Origin: Zygotorulaspora mrakii
Lineage: Eukaryota; Ascomycota; Saccharomycetes; Saccharomycetales; Saccharomycetaceae
Reading direction: 5' to 3'
Length of the DNA: 64,000 bases
Assembly: GCF_013402915.1 (NCBI RefSeq)
Contig: NC_050723.1
Span: forward strand, 558,001-622,000
Made by a program: the position numbers and the translations under genes. Below, one piece after another: positions 49,679 to 57,585 of the stretch; within the stretch, counting starts at the first letter, position 1, and every line of letters begins with the position of its first letter. The notes below the pieces were generated by a model, which did not search any database, was not told where the DNA came from, and saw only the letters and a list, made by a program, of their open reading frames with translations.

Positions 49679-50243
49679 GCTGTTGTTGCTGTTGTTGTTG
49701 TTGCTGTTGATTTACTAGATATTTTTTCATAGCATTTTGTCTTGCATATACGTTGGGTTGGCCTAATGACTGAATCGAAACAGCGGCCAGCTGCAGCTGC
49801 AGTTTCCAAATCGGATTATTCAAAAGTGAGGGATCCTCTAAATGCGGGTGGTAAAGCGGATTCTTTGCATTCGGATCGACGTTTACATTCAAATTCAAGT
49901 TCACATTTAAGTTACCTGAGTTTAGGTGGATTGCCCTATCAGGTCCAATGCTATGTGCATCCATGTTGCCACCAAGCGAGTTTCCATGGTTCAAGTGGTT
50001 TAATAATTGATGAGAATTGTTATCGCCACCTCCAATATTTGGATTTAGAAGACCCGGGGGCGCCATGGCAGCTGCGCCGCCCGCACCCCCATCAACTACA
50101 CCGCCCTGGTTGGGCCTCATCATAGGATTGTTATGCAATTGCTGGTGAAGCCCAAGAGGCGTGTCTGCTCGCATATTGGGCATCATATTGGGCTGATGCT
50201 GCGGCCCGAGGCTCGGATAGCCTAACAACGATGGATTGTTCAT
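47619..50243 (-). CDS. CCR4: Ccr4, catalytic mRNA deadenylase subunit of CCR4-NOT
   Basis: 874 residues from ATG at 50243, giving [15 protein letters not shown] as in S. cerevisiae (about 837); the longer frame begins with TTG. A disordered N-terminus with a long polyGln run leads to [20 protein letters not shown]. Leucine-rich repeats (about 370-500; [18 protein letters not shown] and on) bind Caf1/Pop2. The C-terminal exonuclease-endonuclease-phosphatase domain has [10 protein letters not shown], Glu592 in [20 protein letters not shown] and [11 protein letters not shown]; these hold the metal and catalytic residues. Ccr4 shortens mRNA poly(A) tails. Confidence 0.98.
49620..49709 (-). repeat. 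CCR4: CCR4 polyglutamine tract (CAA/CAG)
   Basis: An almost unbroken run of about 28 Gln codons, mostly CAA with CAG mixed in, just before LQQQQPQGQ. It lies in the disordered N-terminus, so length change should keep the fold. Confidence 0.95.
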
Positions 50244-51307
50244 ATGAATCAATCGTTAACACTCTATAGATTACTTTTTTCTGCGTCACCTATGGCCTAT
50301 TTCTACCCGCTAAATCTGCTGAGCTTTCAATTCGTGTTTCTGAATATTTTCCTTTATTCTTTTATTCCTATTCTCACACACTTGCTATTTGTCCGGAACA
50401 GTTTCAACCAGATTAAATAAACAAAACAAAAAAGCAAATTCAGAAAAAGAAACCCCCGTAATTTTCCCAATTTCCTGTTGATGAGTATAGCCTTTAAAAT
50501 CCTTGTTCTCTGATTCTCAATTCCGCCAACTCTTCACGACTATTCTTCAAATTCTCTCTTTCTTCCTCCTCTTTCCTATTTTGAGATGTCTGTCTGAATG
50601 AAGTTGTTTGCCAGCCCTTTGAGAAATTCATCATCATCATCCACGAAACAATGTTTTTTCACAGGGTAACGAAGTTTGAACTGTAACGTAAGCGATGACT
50701 ACTTAAGATGTTGATTTCTCATACTGATAAGACACTATATAAACAGGCTTGAATGGTTTACCATGTCGGCGACGTCGACATGGTCATGCGATAGATGCGG
50801 AAGCACGGGCGCAGTTCAGTAAGACTGTCGTTTATTTGCATCATTTGAACTGTTCAAGAACTTTTCTCAATCGGGCAAACTTCAGAGTGTTGTCCGGGTA
50901 CTCCTGGTATGTCGTCAGTGTGAGCTTGATTGTGAAAAATGTATATAAAAGAGAGAACAGATGTGAACTTGATGATGTCGAAAAGTTTGCACTTACGAAG
51001 AAGGCCAAGGCAGTGCAATGCAAGCTGGCGAAGATTGTATTTGAAGAGGCACTTCAAATCAGTATTCGTGTCTGTTGTTAAACTGTTAATTGTGGAATGT
51101 TTGCGGCTCTTTTTTGGAGCTTCATCAGAAGCGGTAGAGCATTACTAGACTAGTAAAAACACAATTGCTCTTTCGCGATACTACCATTCCCAGATAAATA
51201 ATCAAGGAGTCTTTACATATTTCCCATACGAAACTTCATTTGTGGATCCATCCATGTCTGTCGAAATGCTAGCGCATTATGAATGTGGGAAAGGTACTTC
51301 TTAACAT
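50244..51307. promoter_or_regulatory. CCR4 upstream region, unusually long (about 1.06 kb)
   Basis: Both flanking genes are on the minus strand, so this is the CCR4 promoter plus ATS1 3' flank, several times longer than most gaps here. A good TATA box (TATATAAA, 50735-50742) followed by an ATG at 50763 on the plus strand looks promoter-like. That ATG gives only 19 codons before TAA (50820-50822). The same frame is then open for 41 more codons with several Cys residues. I recognise no gene. Confidence 0.4.
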
Positions 51308-52397
51308 CTATTCGTCTTGAGCAATCCACGTAGTGGCGCAACCGCCAAACAGGTGGATGTTCTCTGCATTCACATTTTTGGCCCAAGAGAAGATCTCGTT
51401 CAAGGGGGTTCCGGAATTTGAAGAGTCGCTGTTTTTGAATTTTCCACAGTTTCCGTGTTCGCCCCATCCCCAGCAGGCCACTACTGTGCGATCAGCATTG
51501 TCGGTCCGATAGCCAATGATGCCGTGTTCGCTTCCTGTGGTGAAAGCTTTAATGTCTAGGGGTAGTTCTAGTTCTTTCTCATCGAAAAGCTGGCCATGAC
51601 TATTATTTCCGAATGAGTATATTCCTTTTGGTGTGTCTTGAGTTGAATTCTTTGTTACTAAAATATGTACAGATGTCCACATGCATCTCACTAGTAAATT
51701 CTCAATTGGCGCCCATTTTTCAGCCTTGAATGCAGCGGGAAGACAACCAGTAGCCTTGACAATTCGTCCTCTCACATCAACATATATTAAAAAATCTTTC
51801 CCCATGGCCACATAATCAATCACCACATCCTCACTCTCGTAAGTCAGCTCAGGCCTGCTGATAATTCGGCATTTGGGTTCGAATAACTGGCATTTAGTGT
51901 TGCTCCCCCAGCCGTAAACTTTTGACCCAGAGAGATATGGTTGAACAACTACACAATTGTGCAATGTGGCGAAGATTTTAGATTTGTTACTGACAGTCAT
52001 CACTCTTTTCCATTCTTTAGATTCACGTTGTTCGTTTCCTAACCCTAATTCGCCCTTAAGGCCACTTCCCCTTGTTAGAACTTCGTCATCTTCGTTTATA
52101 ACCGCTGTAAAATCCCATCCACATGCCACATCTTTGAAAATGTCGTTTTGAATAGATTTCCATTCTTTCCAATGAGTACAACCAGCGTTCGGTGATAGTT
52201 GATCCCTAGAATTGTCGCCACAACCGTATAAGCTCCCATCTTCCAGCAGCAACATAGTATGGTTTCCGCCACATGCAATCCTCTTTACGTTGCCTCGCGA
52301 AGCATCAAAGGACAAATGAGGCTCTACAATGTCTTTACAATGACCTATGCCTAAGCTGATAGTTGCCGTTGGATCCTAGTGCATATATCTTTGTCAT
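51308..52397 (-). CDS. ATS1: Ats1/Kti13, RCC1-like Elongator and diphthamide factor, needs +1 frameshift
   Basis: Full-length reading requires skipping one base. ATG at 52397 gives MTKIYALGSNGNYQL, then after CTT (52355-52353) the A at 52352 is skipped and the main frame continues GIGHCKDIVEP to 51308. Total is 362 residues (S. cerevisiae about 333). The joined text IYALGSNGNYQLGIGH is a perfect first RCC1 blade and aligns to the S. cerevisiae start VYAFGSNGQRQLGLGH. Without the shift, zero frame stops after five codons (TAA 52337-52335); the main frame has no ATG until 52255, inside the propeller. Later blades (KVYGWGSNTKCQL, IYSFGNNSHGQL, CWGWGEHGNCG) are intact. Kti13 binds Kti11/Dph3 and supports Elongator tRNA wobble modification and diphthamide synthesis. 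Confidence 0.95.
52349..52355 (-). other. ATS1: +1 programmed frameshift heptamer CTT-AGG-C in ATS1
   Basis: In the zero frame set by the ATS1 ATG the heptamer reads CTT AGG C, identical to the Ty1 and ABP140 +1 sites of S. cerevisiae. The known mechanism is slippage of the Leu tRNA from CUU to UUA while the rare AGG codon waits for its tRNA; reading resumes at GGC. The predicted product restores the invariant QLG of the RCC1 blade. Confidence 0.93.
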
Positions 52398-52645
52398 GGA
52401 ACAATCTTTTACGGAATTTCCTCATTTCATGGAGTAGATGACTCTGTAAGATTTGTCTTTTGCTTATAGATAGAGCCTTTTCGTGTTTGTTAGAGGCATG
52501 CCGCGTCAAAGTTAACAGGGTTTAAAATTTTTTTCAAAACTATTGAATGAAATCAATCAAAACTGAGTAGTTGATAAGTAAATAATCAGTTCCTGCTAGG
52601 CCTATTCATCTACGATTGTCAAGTAGGTGACGAGGAAATTGTAGC

Positions 52646-55600
52646 ATGAGCGACTACAATGATAACGATGTACAAGTTCCCGAGTCATCCTCTCCAGGTC
52701 CGGTAAAGAACTTATCCTCATCACCTTTGAAGTATTCGGAACAGGACGGGAATTCAACATCTACTTCTTTGTTGCGGGACAAATTCAGTTTCAGTCCCGG
52801 ATCAGCTTCTTTAAAAGCAAGTAACGCACCTGATCTCACTCCTAATAGTGGTGCGAAAGGCAACCCCGATATGCAGCTTTCGATCTTGGCTGATGAATTC
52901 CCTGATTTTTCGCCAACCCTTGTGCAGGCTGTCTTCAAATCTAATTCTTTCAACCTCAAGCTGGCGAGAGAAAGACTAGAAAGGATACGAGATCAGAGAA
53001 AGTCGTGGTCGGCTGGTGGAAAAGGTACAAATAACAAGAGACCAGGTACTCCTCAGTCTGCCCCTACAAATCGACTAGGATCTATTCCAAACTCAACCAG
53101 TAGACTTTCCTCCATAAATGCAGAGACTTCTTCCAAAATTGTTGTAGAGAAGCAAAGGACGTCGATTTTTGATCGTTACTCAAATGTCATGAATCAAAGA
53201 ACCCGCCCTTCAATGACTGAATCATTGGTGATAGACGAAGAGTCTCTGGCAAAACTTGGAATTGCGTCACAGAATAACACTAGAGGACCAAGAAAGAGAA
53301 GACTTGTCAGAGCCAACGACATGGATAGTAAGAGACAGGCTACTCATCTTGATAAGGCCAAACAAAACCTAATGAACATGAAGATGAAAAAACGGGCAGG
53401 TATCTCGGATGAAGATGAAAGTGATGAGGCAGCTATGAGTGGGGCCGAAGATCTTAGTGGAGAAGAGTATGAAGAGAGGACGCCCGATATCAACATCGAC
53501 GATCAGGTCCTGGAATTTTTGAATACGGCCGGGACCAGTGATATCGCTGATTTAGGTGAAGCTAATTTAGAAAAAGCTGAGGCAGTTATCTCTCATAGGC
53601 CATACAACAGTCTTTACGCATTTTCACAAACTGATTTCACCACTGAAAAGGAACAAGAATCTCAAAAGCAATCTCAACAGAGGAAAAATAGAAGAGGAGC
53701 TTCTCAAAAGAAGGAAAGTGAACGTCTGCTAGAGAAGATCAATCAAAGTATCAAAGGTTATAATGCGATTGATTCTTTGATAGGCAGATGTTCATCTTAC
53801 GGTAAGCTTATCGCTTCCCAAATGAAACGGTGGGGTGTTGATATGGAAAAAGCTGCCAATGGAGATTTAGATTTTATGGATGTTGATTCAGATGATAGTG
53901 ATGTTGCAGTTGTTGAAGAATTTGATGAGTCAGAAGTCAGTGCCACTCCAACTCCAGTGCCAGATGTGACGGCATTGATGTCAACAAAACATCGCAAAAG
54001 AAAGGACAGCAATAGTGACTTTGAGGAAGACGATGATGTTGAAGTTGAGATTGACACAAGCGAAGATGAAGACTACGGACAGATAAAGCGTAAATCTACA
54101 CCCGGTCGTAGAGGAAGACCAGCTACTAGGGGACAAGTCAAATTTTTCAAAGCTAAACCGAAACTGCTATCGCCAACTTTACAACTTAAGGATTATCAGC
54201 AAACTGGTATAAATTGGTTGAATTTGCTTTATCATAATCATATGTCATGTATTCTTGCGGATGATATGGGCTTAGGAAAAACATGTCAAGTGATTGCATT
54301 TTTTGCCTATTTGAAACAAATAAATGAACCTGGTCCACATCTCGTTGTTGTTCCTTCTTCCACACTTGAAAATTGGTTAAGAGAATTTCAAAAGTTTTGC
54401 CCCAGCTTGAAGATCGAACCTTATTATGGGTCACAGCAGGATAGAGCAGGTTTACGCGAGATCTTAGAAAGAACGGCTGGTCAATATGATGTTATTGTGA
54501 CCACATACAACCTCGCAGCCGGTAATAAGTATGACATTTCATTTTTAAGAAATTGCCAATTCAATGTGGTCGTGTATGATGAAGGTCATATGTTAAAGAA
54601 TTCGATGTCAGAACGTTTCAACAAATTAATGCGAATCCAAGGTAATTTCCGTTTATTATTGACCGGTACACCATTACAAAATAATTTGAAAGAGCTAATG
54701 TCACTTTTGGAATTTATTATGCCGAATTTATTTGAGTCTAAGAAAGATCACTTGGCAACAATTTTCAAGCAACGTGCGAGGACGACAGATGAAAACAAAG
54801 GTTTCAATCCCTTGCTAGCACAAGAAGCTATTAATAGAGCAAAGATGATGATGAAACCTTTCATATTGAGAAGACGAAAAGATCAAGTGCTAAAACATTT
54901 ACCCGCAAAACACAGAACCATTGAGTACTGTGAAATGGTTAAGAGTCAGCGTGATATATATAATGCAGAAATCAAATTAGTTATGGAGCATAAAAAAATG
55001 GTTCAAGACGGGACTTTGCCGGATGATCCAAAGGAAAGGGCTAAAATACAAAAAACAAGTTCGAAAAATCTCATCATGGCCTTAAGGAAGGCATCGATTC
55101 ATCCACTTTTGTTTAGGGCACTTTATGACGATAAAAAACTAGATAAAATGAGCGACGCCATCTTGGATGAACCAGACTATGCAGAAAATGGTAATAAACA
55201 GTACATCAAGGAAGATATGAGCTATATGACAGATTTTGAGTTGCACAAGCTTTGTTGCAGTTTCCCCAATACGTTATCAAAATATCAGTTGAAAAACAAA
55301 GAATGGATGGACTCAGGGAAAATCAGCAAACTATGCACCATTCTGGAAAAGATAATCGTGCAGAAAAAGGAAAAGGTGTTAATTTTTTCTCTTTTCACTC
55401 AAGTGTTGGATATACTGGAGAAAGTCTTGTCTACGCTAAATTACAAGTTCCTCAGACTGGACGGATCCACCCAAGTCAACGATAGACAGTCATTAATAGA
55501 TAAATTTTATGAAGATGAAAGCATTCCAATCTTCATTTTATCCACAAAAGCAGGTGGCTTTGGTATCAATCTTGTCTGTGCGAACAACGTGATCATTTTC

Positions 55601-55855
55601 GATCAAAGTTTTAACCCTCACGACGACAGGCAGGCTGCCGATAGATCTCATCGTGTTGGGCAGACAAAAGAAGTCACAATAACGACGCTGATTACCAAGG
55701 ACTCTATAGAGGAAAAAATATTCCAACTAGCGAAGAACAAGCTCGATCTCGACACCCATGTCAGTGAGGACGACCAGAAATCCCAAGAAATGCTTGATAC
55801 GAAGATCAGCGGTATCCTGGAAGACATCATCTTTGATGAGAACAGCACTAAATAG
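52646..55855 (+). CDS. FUN30: Fun30, SNF2-family chromatin remodeller
   Basis: 1069 residues (S. cerevisiae about 1131). A CUE-type ubiquitin-binding motif lies near 75-115 (ILADEFPDFSPTLVQAVFKS). The middle is acidic and disordered (SDFEEDDDVEVEIDTSEDED). The Snf2 ATPase covers about 510-1040: Walker A ADDMGLGKT with Lys545, DEGH at 645-648, LLLTGTPLQNNLKELMSLLE, and the helicase-C motifs DGSTQVNDRQSLIDKFYED and AADRSHRVGQTKEV. Fun30 promotes silencing and long-range resection of DNA breaks by overcoming Rad9-bound nucleosomes. Human homologue SMARCAD1. It is divergent from ATS1, as YAL020C and YAL019W are. Confidence 0.98.
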   Translation: MSDYNDNDVQVPESSSPGPVKNLSSSPLKYSEQDGNSTSTSLLRDKFSFSPGSASLKASNAPDLTPNSGAKGNPDMQLSILADEFPDFSPTLVQAVFKSNSFNLKLARERLERIRDQRKSWSAGGKGTNNKRPGTPQSAPTNRLGSIPNSTSRLSSINAETSSKIVVEKQRTSIFDRYSNVMNQRTRPSMTESLVIDEESLAKLGIASQNNTRGPRKRRLVRANDMDSKRQATHLDKAKQNLMNMKMKKRAGISDEDESDEAAMSGAEDLSGEEYEERTPDINIDDQVLEFLNTAGTSDIADLGEANLEKAEAVISHRPYNSLYAFSQTDFTTEKEQESQKQSQQRKNRRGASQKKESERLLEKINQSIKGYNAIDSLIGRCSSYGKLIASQMKRWGVDMEKAANGDLDFMDVDSDDSDVAVVEEFDESEVSATPTPVPDVTALMSTKHRKRKDSNSDFEEDDDVEVEIDTSEDEDYGQIKRKSTPGRRGRPATRGQVKFFKAKPKLLSPTLQLKDYQQTGINWLNLLYHNHMSCILADDMGLGKTCQVIAFFAYLKQINEPGPHLVVVPSSTLENWLREFQKFCPSLKIEPYYGSQQDRAGLREILERTAGQYDVIVTTYNLAAGNKYDISFLRNCQFNVVVYDEGHMLKNSMSERFNKLMRIQGNFRLLLTGTPLQNNLKELMSLLEFIMPNLFESKKDHLATIFKQRARTTDENKGFNPLLAQEAINRAKMMMKPFILRRRKDQVLKHLPAKHRTIEYCEMVKSQRDIYNAEIKLVMEHKKMVQDGTLPDDPKERAKIQKTSSKNLIMALRKASIHPLLFRALYDDKKLDKMSDAILDEPDYAENGNKQYIKEDMSYMTDFELHKLCCSFPNTLSKYQLKNKEWMDSGKISKLCTILEKIIVQKKEKVLIFSLFTQVLDILEKVLSTLNYKFLRLDGSTQVNDRQSLIDKFYEDESIPIFILSTKAGGFGINLVCANNVIIFDQSFNPHDDRQAADRSHRVGQTKEVTITTLITKDSIEEKIFQLAKNKLDLDTHVSEDDQKSQEMLDTKISGILEDIIFDENSTK

Positions 55856-56788
55856 AAATATATATACTGTATAAAAATGACACGTTCAAAGTGATTCTGC
55901 GTTCGAGGGTCCGGCGTTCTCCATTCTCCATGTCGCTTTTTTCCTATGATAAAAAGGAAAAGGATGCAGAATCAAGGGATCTTGTACCACCCTGCGAATA
56001 ACAAGCCACTTTGCAAAGACCCGCGAGTGCCACACAGGAGGACTTGTACTGGAACTGCACCAACAACCATTTTCTACGTACCATCCCTACGTTTAAGGCA
56101 CTATAAATACCATTAGCCGCCGGGAAAGAGCTGAATTAAGACTGGAAAAGAAAGCCCAAGAGCAGACTCACAGGGCAGAAGCCATCTCTATTTGTTTCAC
56201 GCATATTTCAGCACCGCTAGTCAAGATAACCTGTCCACGATCATACAGGTTTGGTACCATTGCGCAACCACACGGCCACCATCATAGTAGGGGGCGCGTA
56301 TAGGTATAGGATAGCTTATTACCACACAGGGCGCTTACAGCGTTTTCCTCATCGAGATCGCCGGACACATTCCTCCGATCTGTGACCGTTCGGAGTGACT
56401 ATCTGGGTTTTTTGGGACCATTGTCCGGATCCGGAAAAGCGGGCGGAGCGGATTTACATCGCGGCTGACGAATTCCGGCAAAGCCACAAGGAGGGGCGCG
56501 GACGTGCGGTGTATTTTTTCAAAAAAGCGCTTTGCACGGCGGTATCATAGGAAACGAGCTGCAGAGAGTGGTATCATCATCACCACAGCGCCGTTTTAGC
56601 GTCAACATCCTGGTGGGTGTCTGAGAGGAATTGGGCAGGTAAGATAACGAGGTTATAGCCTGAGAAAAGAACGAGGGTGAAAAACAATTAGCTTACCAAT
56701 TGGTGTGGAACTAGTGGGATATCAGGAATAGCAGGAACACCAGGAACACTTGCAAATAGCGTAGTGGGATAATCTGACGATTTTGGTC
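55856..56788 (+). promoter_or_regulatory. GAL11/MED15 upstream region (GC-rich, CGG-N10-CCG)
   Basis: 933 bp between two plus-strand genes, where the chromosome I synteny block meets the chromosome XV (YOL) block. A GC-rich part (about 56340-56600) is unlike the AT-rich gaps elsewhere. It holds CGG-N10-CCG (56362-56377), an inverted pair typical of Put3-type zinc-cluster sites, and the palindrome TCCGGATCCGGA (56424-56435). No protein or RNA gene recognised. Confidence 0.45.
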
Positions 56789-57553
56789 ATGAGTTCCGGT
56801 GGTAAAGATGCGTTGAGCTTAGAAGAGCGATCTAAGAACGTCAATGATCTGTTATTGGTTCTGATGGATATCAACGAAATCAATGGGGGGAACAGCGATA
56901 CGGCTGAGAAGATGAAACTTCATGCGAAAAATTTTGAAGCTGCGTTGTACGCCAAGAGCTCGTCCAAGAAGGAGTACATGGACAGCATGCGGGAGAAGGT
57001 CACGGCCATGAGTAACACAAGAGACTCGCGGAAGAAAGCGGCTGCGGCTGCCATGTCCATGGGCATGAGAGGTCAGCAGCAGCAGCGGTCTGGTAGTATT
57101 CCGGTGAATGGAAACTTCATGTCCACGGCAGTGAACATGAATTCTCAGACGTTTCTTAATCAGCAGGCTCAGGTTCGTCAACAAGCTGCTCAGCAGTTGC
57201 GTAATCAACAGCAACAACAACAGCAGCAACAGCAGCAACAACAAAGACCTCAACTCACTCCACAGCAGCAGCAGTTGATTAATCAGATGAAGGTTGCTCC
57301 AATTCCTAGAGAGTTGTTGCAGAGGATTCCTAACGTTCCGGCAGGGGTCAATACTTGGCAGCAGATCACAGAACTAGCACAGCAAAAGAGACTCACTCCG
57401 CAAGATATGCAAATTGCCAAGGAGATTTATAAATTACATCAACAGTTACTTTACAAGTCAAAGTTACAACAGGCCGGTTCGAATAATAGAATGTCTCAAC
57501 AGCAGCAAATTCCACAGCAGCAACAGCACCACCACCAGCAGCAGCAACAACAA

Positions 57554-57585
<32 letters not shown>

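Noticed and set aside
50749..51081. 110-codon plus-strand open frame upstream of CCR4
   Set aside because: Begins at TTG and has no ATG at all; no similarity recognised.
56852..57253. Long open frames opposite GAL11 and CCR4 polyQ (poly-Leu, poly-Val, poly-Thr)
   Set aside because: They arise because CAG/CAA repeats lack stops in all frames; shadows of real genes.
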